Part shown: positions 16,661-23,437 of the stretch, in pieces | How positions within the stretch are numbered: position 1 is the first letter of the stretch | Layout of the letters: each line of letters starts with the position of its first letter | NCBI RefSeq assembly: GCF_000515335.1 | Contig: NZ_KI911563.1 | Location: 2,124,056 to 2,188,055 of the forward strand | Length of the DNA: 64,000 nt | Reading direction: 5' to 3' | From: Cohnella panacarvi Gsoil 349 | Lineage (GTDB): Bacteria; Bacillota; Bacilli; Paenibacillales; Paenibacillaceae | The notes under the pieces: generated by a model | The model's database searches: none | Seen by the model: the letters and a program-made list of their open reading frames with translations, nothing else | What the model was told of the DNA's origin: nothing | Made by a program: the position numbers and the translations under genes

Positions 16661-19090
16661 TTAGCTTTGCGCCGCGCTGACGATCGGAACGAACGTGTCG
16701 TTCAGCTTTTTCTCCGCGATAATCTCTTGCCATGGATCTTTCGTCAGCCCGAGCGTACGCTCGATTCGCGCGACGAGAGCGTGGCGATCTTCCTGCTTCT
16801 CGAGAGCCGCTTTGATCGTGTCGAGGCCGATGCGCTCCAACCACTCGGACGTGCGTTCGTTGTACTTGCCGGTCTCCCTGTAAAATTGCAAGTACGCGCC
16901 GGACCATTCCAGCACTTCTTCCTCGGTCTTCACCCGGCACAGCACGTCGGTGCCGCGCAGCTTCGTGCCGCCGTTGCCGCCGACATGCAGCTCCCAGCCG
17001 CCGTCGATCGCGATAACGCCGAAGTCTTTGATCGTCGCTTCCGCGCAGTTGCGCGGGCAGCCCGATACGGCCATCTTCACTTTCGCCGGCGTGTTCAATC
17101 GCTCGAACTTCTTCTCGAGCTGGATACCCATGCCGATCGAATCCTGCGTGCCGAAGCGGCAGAAGGTCGAGCCGACGCACGTCTTGACCGTCCGCAGCGC
17201 CTTGCCGTACGCGTAGCCCGACGGCATGTCGAGGTCGGCCCACATGGCGGGCAGATCCTCCTTCTTCACGCCGAGCAAGTCGATGCGCTGGCCGCCGGTA
17301 ATCTTCACGAGAGGCACCTCGTACTTGTCGGCGATCTGGGCGATCCGAATCAAATCCTTCGGCGTCGTTACGCCGCCGTACATCCGAGGCACGACCGAAT
17401 ACGTGCCGTCCTTCTGAATATTGGCATGGTTGCGCTCGTTGACGAACCGGGATTCGCGCTCCTCCTCGTGCTCCTCCGGCCACACCATGCCGAGGTAATA
17501 GTTCAACGCCGGACGGCACTTCGAGCAGCCTTCCGGGTTGCTCCATTCGAGCACGTTCATGACTTCCTTCGAGGTCGTCAGACGCATGCCGCGGATCGCT
17601 TCGACGACCTCGTCGCGCCCAAGCGTCGTACAGCCGCAAATACCTTCCTTCACCGCTTTGACGCCGTCCGCGCCGACGACGCAGGTAAGCAAATCGGCGA
17701 CGAGAGGCTTGCAGCCTCCGCAAGAAGCGGACGCCTTCGTGCATGCCTTGATCTCGTTCACGCTCGCGCAGCCTTTCTCTTGGATCGCTTGCACGATAGC
17801 GCCTTTGCTGACGCCGTTGCACCCGCAAATAATCTCGTCGTCGCTCATCGCCGCTACGAGCTCTACGCCGGACTTGGCCGTTCCGCCTCCCGCGCTTGCG
17901 CCAAGCAGCACTTCCTTCTCCTTGCCCGTCACGTCTTCGCCGCTGCGGATGAGCGAGAAGATGCGGGAGCCGTCGGTCGTATCCCCGAACAGCACCGCTC
18001 CGATCACTTTGCCGCCGCGAATGACGACTTTCTTGTATATGCCGTCCACTTCGTCTTGAAGGCGAACCGCGCGCGTATCCGGCGCGTCTTTGAACTCCCC
18101 TGCCGAGAACACGTTGACCCCCGAAACCTTCAACTTCGTGGAGACGACCGAGCCTTGGTAGCCTTGCCCCGTCTCGGCGCCAGCGAGCCGCTTGGCCAGC
18201 ACCGCGCCTTGTTCATACAGCGGCGCAACAAGACCGTACGCAATGCCGCGATGCTCCGCGCATTCGCCGACCGCCGAGATATGCGGGACGCTCGTCTCCA
18301 GGTAATCGTTCACGACGATGCCGCGATTCACGTCAATGCCGCTGGACTTGGCCAGCGAGACGTTCGGGCGAATGCCGACCGCCATAACGACGAGATCCGT
18401 CGCGACTTCCGAGCCGTCGGTGAAGCGGACGCCGGTCACTCTCCGCCGGCCGATAATCGAATCCGTGTTTTTGGAAAGCAGGAATTTCATGCCTTGGCCT
18501 TCCAGCTCGCGCTGCAGCATGACGGAAGCCGACTGGTCAAGCTGGCGCTCCATCAGATAAGGGTGAATGTGCACGACCGAAACTTCCATGCCCAGATTGA
18601 GCAAGCCGCGCGCCGCTTCGAGACCGAGCAGGCCGCCGCCGATGACGAGCGCCTTCTTGAACTTGCGGCTCGTCTCGATCATCGTCTCGCAGTCTTTAAT
18701 ATCGCGGAAAGCGATGACGCCTTCCTTGTCCGCCCCGGTCAAAGGAAGCATGAAAGGCAGCGACCCCGTCGCGATAATCAGCTCGTCGTAAGGTACGCTA
18801 ATGCCTCCGTCCGTGCCGACCGTCTTGCGCTCGCCGTCGATCCGGGTTACCGTCTGCCCGGTATATAAGGTAATGTCGTTCTCTTCGTACCAGGACCAGT
18901 CGTTGATGACGATGTCGCGCATGCCGGCATCGCCGGCGAGCACGGACGAGAGCAAGATCCGGTTATAGTTCGGATGCGGTTCGCTCCCGAAGATCGTAAT
19001 CTCATAGCGATTCGGAGCCAGCTTCAGCAACTGTTCGATACAGCTGACGCCGGCCATTCCGTTCCCGATCAACACCAGTTTTTTCTTCAT
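16661..19090 (-). CDS. nasD: NAD(P)H nitrite reductase large subunit
   Basis: An 809-residue enzyme that reduces nitrite to ammonium. Order of parts: FAD domain (VLIGNGMAGVSC at the N-terminus), NAD-binding segment (VIGGGLLGLEAARGL near 150), BFD-type 2Fe-2S domain (EIICGCNGVSKG ... CTKASASCGGCKPL), a second cysteine-rich unit (ICGCTT ... GCSKCRPA), and the siroheme/4Fe-4S domain with TCVGSTFCRFG and SGCPRNCAEA supplying four cysteine ligands near residues 635-680. The start is the ATG at 19090, preceded by AGGGGAG; the upstream ATG at 19120 has no ribosome binding site. First gene of the operon, behind two GlnR-like boxes. Confidence 0.92.
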   Translation of the reverse strand: MKKKLVLIGNGMAGVSCIEQLLKLAPNRYEITIFGSEPHPNYNRILLSSVLAGDAGMRDIVINDWSWYEENDITLYTGQTVTRIDGERKTVGTDGGISVPYDELIIATGSLPFMLPLTGADKEGVIAFRDIKDCETMIETSRKFKKALVIGGGLLGLEAARGLLNLGMEVSVVHIHPYLMERQLDQSASVMLQRELEGQGMKFLLSKNTDSIIGRRRVTGVRFTDGSEVATDLVVMAVGIRPNVSLAKSSGIDVNRGIVVNDYLETSVPHISAVGECAEHRGIAYGLVAPLYEQGAVLAKRLAGAETGQGYQGSVVSTKLKVSGVNVFSAGEFKDAPDTRAVRLQDEVDGIYKKVVIRGGKVIGAVLFGDTTDGSRIFSLIRSGEDVTGKEKEVLLGASAGGGTAKSGVELVAAMSDDEIICGCNGVSKGAIVQAIQEKGCASVNEIKACTKASASCGGCKPLVADLLTCVVGADGVKAVKEGICGCTTLGRDEVVEAIRGMRLTTSKEVMNVLEWSNPEGCSKCRPALNYYLGMVWPEEHEEERESRFVNERNHANIQKDGTYSVVPRMYGGVTTPKDLIRIAQIADKYEVPLVKITGGQRIDLLGVKKEDLPAMWADLDMPSGYAYGKALRTVKTCVGSTFCRFGTQDSIGMGIQLEKKFERLNTPAKVKMAVSGCPRNCAEATIKDFGVIAIDGGWELHVGGNGGTKLRGTDVLCRVKTEEEVLEWSGAYLQFYRETGKYNERTSEWLERIGLDTIKAALEKQEDRHALVARIERTLGLTKDPWQEIIAEKKLNDTFVPIVSAAQS

Positions 19091-19162
19091 GTTAGCCACT
19101 CCCCTACTCTTATCTAACATGTAATGTTATATATATGATGTAGTTAACCGATTAATAGTGTC

Positions 19163-19191
19163 ATTATGTCATATAATATTACGCATAACAA
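19163..19191 (-). promoter_or_regulatory. nas operon promoter
   Basis: Read on the minus strand: TTGTTA (19191-19186), a 17-base spacer, then CATAAT (19168-19163), about 70 bases upstream of the nasD start codon. The spacer is occupied by a GlnR/TnrA-like box, so a bound regulator would block the polymerase. Confidence 0.5.
19167..19188. promoter_or_regulatory. GlnR/TnrA-like box, promoter-proximal
   Basis: TGTCATATAATATTACG matches the nitrogen-regulator consensus TGTNA-N7-TNACA with one mismatch in the last base. It overlaps the -35 to -10 spacer of the nas promoter, a repressing position. It is 21/22 identical, in inverted orientation, to the box at 19246-19267. Confidence 0.65.
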
Positions 19192-19245
19192 GTGAAGTGT
19201 TTCGTAAAACCGTTCGATTTTTTCGATGAATCTGATAAATCCTCT

Positions 19246-19267
19246 TTATGCGTAAAATTATATGACA
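19246..19267. promoter_or_regulatory. GlnR/TnrA-like box, promoter-distal
   Basis: CGTAAAATTATATGACA matches TGTNA-N7-TNACA with one mismatch in its first base. It lies about 80 bp upstream of the proximal box, an activating or looping position, and is an inverted copy of it with one base difference over 22. Confidence 0.65.
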
Positions 19268-19274
19268 CAAAAAA

Positions 19275-19297
19275 GAAGGGCGCCTAAGACGCCCTTC
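19275..19297 (-). terminator. terminator of the YdjO-like gene
   Basis: GAAGGGCG/CGCCCTTC stem; on the minus strand it is followed by TTCTTTTTTGTG. It insulates the nas regulatory region from the YdjO-like gene. Confidence 0.8.
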
Positions 19298-19335
19298 CTG
19301 GTTCGGTGCTCTATATTCCATTCCTCTTATCGATG

Positions 19336-19545
19336 CTACCTCATCGAGCGGCTTTTGCCCGTGTTGACCAATTGCGGCAGCATCCTCATCCCGCTGACCA
19401 TCGGCGTTTGACATACATGACAGGTAGGGATGGCTTCAAGGGAGAAATTATCTCTCATCCACCCGTTGCAGCCCTCGCTCTCGCACGACCATATCGCCGT
19501 CATTTCCTCCGGGATTTCCTCGAACGTCTTTTTCCGAGAATACAT
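19336..19545 (-). CDS. YdjO-like cold-inducible small zinc-ribbon protein
   Basis: A 69-residue protein resembling Bacillus YdjO. It has two cysteine pairs, WSCESEGCNGWMRDNFSLE and PTCHVCQTPM, in a treble-clef-like Cys-x4-Cys ... Cys-x2-Cys layout, and a C-terminal GMRMLPQL motif typical of the family. The ATG at 19545 is preceded by GGAGGGG; longer frames run back through the Csp terminator and are unlikely. Its position right after a cold-shock gene on the same strand fits the reported cold induction of YdjO, though its biochemical role is unknown. Confidence 0.75.
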   Translation of the reverse strand: MYSRKKTFEEIPEEMTAIWSCESEGCNGWMRDNFSLEAIPTCHVCQTPMVSGMRMLPQLVNTGKSRSMR

Positions 19546-19622
19546 GGACGGACCCCTCCAATTCAAAGTCGATTTAGCATACCCAAGTTCGGATGGATTA
19601 GCCATATGCGCGAACCGAATAA

Positions 19623-19658
19623 AAAAGTCCTTGGCGATCGGAATCGCCAAGGACTTTT
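19623..19658 (-). terminator. terminator of the cold-shock gene
   Basis: A perfect 16-bp stem, AAAAGTCCTTGGCGAT with ATCGCCAAGGACTTTT, followed on the minus strand by further T residues. It lies 13 bp past the Csp stop codon. Confidence 0.9.
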
Positions 19659-19671
19659 CATTAATTGCGGA

Positions 19672-19872
19672 TTACAGCTTAACTACGTTCTCCGCTTGTG
19701 GTCCGCGGTTGCCTTGTACCACATTGAAAGAAACGCGTTGGCCTTCGTCCAACGTTTTGAAGCCATCGCCTTGGATCGCGCTGAAGTGCACGAACACGTC
19801 GTTGCCGCCTTCAACCTCGATGAAACCGAAGCCTTTGTCAGCGTTGAACCATTTCACTGTTCCTTGTTGCAT
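19672..19872 (-). CDS. cold-shock protein (CspA/CspB family)
   Basis: A 66-residue single-domain RNA chaperone. Both nucleic acid binding motifs are intact: RNP1 KGFGFI near residues 13-18 and RNP2 VFVHF near 26-30. The start MQQGTVKWF follows GGAGGTGAAATAC. The mRNA has a leader of over 100 bases with two inverted repeats, a common trait of thermally regulated csp transcripts. Length and sequence are normal for the family; which of the usual paralogues it is cannot be told. Confidence 0.93.
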   Translation of the reverse strand: MQQGTVKWFNADKGFGFIEVEGGNDVFVHFSAIQGDGFKTLDEGQRVSFNVVQGNRGPQAENVVKL

Positions 19873-19907
19873 GTATTTCACCTCCAAACAATAATGCCTC
19901 ATGAACT

Positions 19908-19977
19908 TTTTTTTATTCGAACGAATAAAAAATCCACACCATGAAAGGGTATTCGGAACATAACCCATTTCATGTGT
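19908..19977 (-). promoter_or_regulatory. structured 5' leader of the csp mRNA
   Basis: Two inverted repeats lie upstream of the csp start: TTTTTATTCG/CGAATAAAAA at 19910-19931, and an imperfect long stem joining CACACCATGAAAGGGT (from 19935) with ACCCATTTCATGTGTG (to 19978). This resembles long, refoldable cold-shock leaders. The function is an inference. Confidence 0.4.
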
Positions 19978-19989
19978 GAATTCAGGTCA

Positions 19990-20392
19990 CGATTTCGATA
20001 TGTCTTATATTATCAGGTTCGCAACCAAAAAGCAAATTAATTGCAAAAAAAGTTGAGGGAGCTTGATCCCCCGACTTCACCACCCGATCGCCGAACCGTC
20101 CCTCGCGGATTCGCCGCCCCCGTTAGAAGCCCTTGTTCCCTATCCATGACGATGCCTTGCGCCTGCCCCATGACACCATCCCAAGGCTGCACGACTCCCA
20201 CCGCATGCCCCCCTGTCGCGAAGAAATTCGACGTCTCGCAAGGAGATACGGTTTTCGATTTTCAGGCTATCGCTATTATTCCCCCATGTCCTGCCGAATA
20301 CCCATCACGGCAACGGCAGCGCGATCGCTTCGGCGCACATAAATCCCGCAAGAAGCACGCGATGAGCAGGCTCCTTGCGGGACCCGAAGCCG
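19990..20392. other. 400-bp gap between csp promoter region and permease
   Basis: It contains the likely csp promoter region at its left end and the hairpin at 20344-20382 at its right end. In the middle 300 bases I see no gene with a ribosome binding site, and no repeat. Confidence 0.5.
20344..20382 (-). terminator. putative terminator of the permease gene
   Basis: TCCCGCAAGAAG and CTCCTTGCGGGA arms with one mismatch, eleven bases beyond the permease stop codon on the minus strand. Confidence 0.55.
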
Positions 20393-21805
20393 TCAGACGA
20401 GGAACATGGCGACGATCGTCGTCATGACGAGGCCGATCAGCACGGGCTTCAGATTGCGCCGCGCCAGCTCGAACGGGCTGACGCCGCAGATGGCGGCCGC
20501 CGGAATAAGCGCCCACGGAATGAGCGTGCCGCCGCCGACCCAGATCGCGGCGATCTGTCCGAGCGCCGTCAGCGTTGCCGCTCCGCCGTCGATGGCGATG
20601 GAGAACATGTTCGCGATCGGTCCGACGAGAGATATCCCGGAGAAGCCGGAACCGTCGAGCCCCGTAATCGCGCCAGTAACCGTCAACGTCGCGGCTGCAA
20701 CGCCTTCGTTGACCGGCACGCTATTCGCGAACGAGACGCCGAGATCGTTCACGAGGCCGTGGGACCCTTCGGCTAGCGCGGCATCCCCGAACAGCTGGGT
20801 GAGCGCCGAGTCGCCCAGATAGAAGAACGCGGCGATCGGAATGACCGGGCCGAATACCCGGAATCCGAACTGGAATCCTTCGATCAGGTAGGACGTCGTC
20901 TCTTCCAACCCTTGATTGCGATGGGCGATCATCGTGACCGCGATCAGGATGATGACCGCCGTGCCTCCGATGAGCGCCGTCGCGTCGCCCCCCTGAAGAT
21001 CTAGCGCGAACATGACGACGACGTCCGAGATGAACGACAGGACGATCAGGAGGGCGAGCGTCTTCTTCAAGACGGGAGAAAGCGCAACCGAGATCGCCGA
21101 TGAAGCGCCGTTGATATCTTCCGTCCCCCGATTGCCCTTGACGAGGCCGTCCCGCCAAGCTCCGCGCTTCATATCGCGCTTCATGTGCCAGAACGCCAGC
21201 ACCGTCGTCGCAACGCCCATTACGATGACCAGCGGCACGCTGGCCTCCATCACGTCCGAGACCGGCAAGCCCGCCGCGTCCGCCGTCAGCTTAGGCGCGC
21301 CTTGGATAATATAGTCTCCGGACAGAGCGATCCCATGACCGAACAGGTTCATCGCCATCGCCACGGCGAGCGCCGGCAAGCCGACCCGAGCCGCCACAGG
21401 CAGCAATACCGCCCCGATTAGGGCGACGCCGGGCGAAGGCCAGAAAAACAGCGACGTCACGAACATGATCAAGCCGATTCCCCAGAAAGCGAGCGTCGGC
21501 GTCCTCAGAAATTGCGTCAAAGGGGCGACCATCATTTCGTTAATGCCGGTAATGATCAGAACTCTGCTCATCGCGACGATAATCGAGATAATGAAGATCG
21601 TCCCCAGAAGCTCTTTGGTCGCGTAGATAAAGCTCTCGAAGATGCCCGCCACGGAGCCCTCCGGCGTCTCCGTCGCGATAAAGCCGATCGTGAATATGCC
21701 GACGACGCAAATCAACGTCGTGTCGCGGCGTTTGACGAGCAGCGCCAATATGAACACGATAAATGCCAGGTATACCCAATGTATCGCCGTCAATTGGATA
21801 TCCAC
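20393..21805 (-). CDS. ion-transporter-superfamily permease
   Basis: A highly hydrophobic 470-residue protein with 11-13 predicted helices, including paired re-entrant-like motifs (FWPSPGVALIGAVLLPVAARVGLPALAVAMAMNL near residue 140 and the GVSFANSVPVNEGVAAATLTVTGAI region near 375). The repeat-like layout resembles ion transporter superfamily carriers such as gluconate or citrate permeases and NhaC-like antiporters. I cannot assign a substrate. The start is taken as the GTG at 21805, following GAGAGGGTGG, because the first helix begins right after it; ATG codons lie 10 and 25 codons upstream. It is monocistronic, with no enzyme neighbour to hint at cargo. Confidence 0.6.
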   Translation of the reverse strand: MDIQLTAIHWVYLAFIVFILALLVKRRDTTLICVVGIFTIGFIATETPEGSVAGIFESFIYATKELLGTIFIISIIVAMSRVLIITGINEMMVAPLTQFLRTPTLAFWGIGLIMFVTSLFFWPSPGVALIGAVLLPVAARVGLPALAVAMAMNLFGHGIALSGDYIIQGAPKLTADAAGLPVSDVMEASVPLVIVMGVATTVLAFWHMKRDMKRGAWRDGLVKGNRGTEDINGASSAISVALSPVLKKTLALLIVLSFISDVVVMFALDLQGGDATALIGGTAVIILIAVTMIAHRNQGLEETTSYLIEGFQFGFRVFGPVIPIAAFFYLGDSALTQLFGDAALAEGSHGLVNDLGVSFANSVPVNEGVAAATLTVTGAITGLDGSGFSGISLVGPIANMFSIAIDGGAATLTALGQIAAIWVGGGTLIPWALIPAAAICGVSPFELARRNLKPVLIGLVMTTIVAMFLV

Positions 21806-21879
21806 CTGAACCACCCTCTCACTCGTGGAAGTCATACATTGTATGCCCGCGAGCGGATAGGCGTTCGTGGAACGGCACA

Positions 21880-21913
21880 AGCCCTATTGGCGACATTAGG
21901 CCAATAGGGCTTG
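21880..21913 (-). terminator. terminator of the MoaD-like/Asp-box operon
   Basis: A 12-bp stem AAGCCCTATTGG / CCAATAGGGCTT lies five bases past the MoaD-like stop codon. Confidence 0.8.
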
Positions 21914-21917
21914 CGGG

Positions 21918-22196
21918 TTAACCCCCGGACACGAGCTGCACGACGTGCAGCCGATCGCCGGAGCGCAATGGAACATCCAGACTGTCGAGCCAAGCGATAT
22001 TCCGATCGTTATAACAGAGCATGACGTGCTTGCGCACGCTGCCGTTCTCCGTGTATACGTGCCGCTTCAGCAACGGGTAGTCGTCGAATATCCGGTCGAT
22101 CGCTTCTTGCAGCGTCTCCGCTTCGACCGTAAACCGCGCTCGTCCCGCCGTACAATCCGTCAACAGGCCCGGCACCGTCGCTTCGATAATCATCAT
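21918..22196 (-). CDS. MoaD/ThiS-family ubiquitin-like protein
   Basis: A 92-residue beta-grasp protein ending in VVQLVSGG. The C-terminal Gly-Gly is the hallmark of MoaD and ThiS, which are adenylated and thiocarboxylated there to deliver sulfur. Its ATG overlaps the stop codon of the propeller gene (ATGA), so the pair is translationally coupled. It is not in a moa or thi cluster, and the neighbour 23438 is a molybdopterin enzyme, so a link to molybdopterin sulfur transfer or to conjugation is possible. Neither partner E1 nor MoaE is in this window. Confidence 0.78.
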   Translation of the reverse strand: MMIIEATVPGLLTDCTAGRARFTVEAETLQEAIDRIFDDYPLLKRHVYTENGSVRKHVMLCYNDRNIAWLDSLDVPLRSGDRLHVVQLVSGG

Positions 22197-23302
22197 GCCT
22201 CGCCCTCGATGATCCACGTTTTGACGCACAACACCCGAGATAACCGGCCGGGCAGTCTCTGCCACTTCACGCCGCGATCGGTCGAGCAGAACACTTCGCC
22301 GGACGTCGTGCCGAAATAGACGCCGTACGGCTCAAGGGAATCGACGTCCATCGCGTCCCGCAGCACGCTGACGTGCTGCAGCTCTTCCGGCACGACGTCC
22401 CCGATCGGCAACCATTCCGTCTCGTCGCGATGGCGGCGATAGACGAGCAAGCGGCCGTCCTTCATCGAGCGCTTCTCCGAGCTCTCGAGCGGGATGATGA
22501 ACAAGTCCCCCGTCTTGGAGACGACGAACGGGAAGCCGAACGGCTCCATGCCCTCCTTCATCGTCAGCCCTTCCTCGACCGGGAACCAGTTGTCCCCGCC
22601 GTCCTTGGACATGAACACGCCGCAATGCTCTTGCATATACAAGACGTCCGGGTCATCGGGGTCTTGGGCCATCTTGTGGATGCAATAACCGATTTCGTCG
22701 TACGGCTGTCCCGTAGGTACTCGCGCCAGCCCGACGTTGCACGTGTGCCATGTCTCTCCGCCGTCCAGCGAGCGGAACACGCCGACGGAAGACATCGCCA
22801 CCCAGATCCGTTCCGGACGGGTCGGGTCGACGATCACCGTATGCAAGCACAGGCCTCCCGCGCCCGGATGCCAACCCGGACGGGTCGGATGACTCGTCAG
22901 GCCGCTAAGCTCGCTCCATGTGAGCCCCTGATCCCGGCTTACGAATAGCCCCGCTTCTTCGACGCCGGCGTACAGCGTCTCCGGCTGCGAAGAGGCTCCT
23001 TGGACAAGCTGCCAAATCCGGTTCAGCGAGAATCCGCTCTCCTCCGAATATCGCGGGCCGTCTTCGATCTGCGTCCACGTCTCGCCGAAATCATAGCTGA
23101 CCCGGATCGAAGCGCCGTAAGCAGCATGGGACGTGCCTGCGAACAGCGCATGCTTGCCGTTGCGGCTGTCCCCCAGCACGCTGTAAGCCTCCCAACCGTT
23201 CAAGAACGGTCCGGCCATGCTCCAATTGCGTCTTTCCTCGTTCGAAGAGTAAATGAATACGCCCTTATTCGTACCGACCAGCACTTTCACTTGTTTGCTC
23301 AA
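22193..23302 (-). CDS. Asp-box (BNR-repeat) beta-propeller protein, sialidase-like fold
   Basis: A 369-residue protein with five Asp-box motifs: SYDFGETW, SRDQGLTW, SLDGGETW, SKDGGDNW and STDRGVKW, the turn signature (S-x-D-x-G-x-x-W) of sialidase/Vps10-type beta-propellers. No signal peptide is present, so it is probably cytoplasmic, unlike true sialidases. Annotating it as a sialidase would be overreach because the catalytic arginine triad is not evident. The TTG start at 23302 follows GGGAGGTATTCGA; the frame continues upstream into the divergent gene, but that extension lacks support. It overlaps the MoaD-like gene by ATGA. Confidence 0.78.
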   Translation of the reverse strand: MSKQVKVLVGTNKGVFIYSSNEERRNWSMAGPFLNGWEAYSVLGDSRNGKHALFAGTSHAAYGASIRVSYDFGETWTQIEDGPRYSEESGFSLNRIWQLVQGASSQPETLYAGVEEAGLFVSRDQGLTWSELSGLTSHPTRPGWHPGAGGLCLHTVIVDPTRPERIWVAMSSVGVFRSLDGGETWHTCNVGLARVPTGQPYDEIGYCIHKMAQDPDDPDVLYMQEHCGVFMSKDGGDNWFPVEEGLTMKEGMEPFGFPFVVSKTGDLFIIPLESSEKRSMKDGRLLVYRRHRDETEWLPIGDVVPEELQHVSVLRDAMDVDSLEPYGVYFGTTSGEVFCSTDRGVKWQRLPGRLSRVLCVKTWIIEGEA

Positions 23303-23437
23303 TCGAATACCTCCCGGGAAAATTCCTTCCACGCTAATGATTCGCCGAAATGTAAGTGTTTTCCTGCCCGCCGGAACACTCGGAATGTTGTATACTATTG
23401 GCATGCCGCGAGCAGCTAGAGGAGCGTGAACGATCGT

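Noticed and set aside
16484-18868. A 794-codon open frame on the plus strand opposite nasD
   Set aside because: It is antisense to the clear nasD gene, has no ribosome binding site and an Arg/His/Ala-rich composition typical of the reverse frame of a GC-rich gene.
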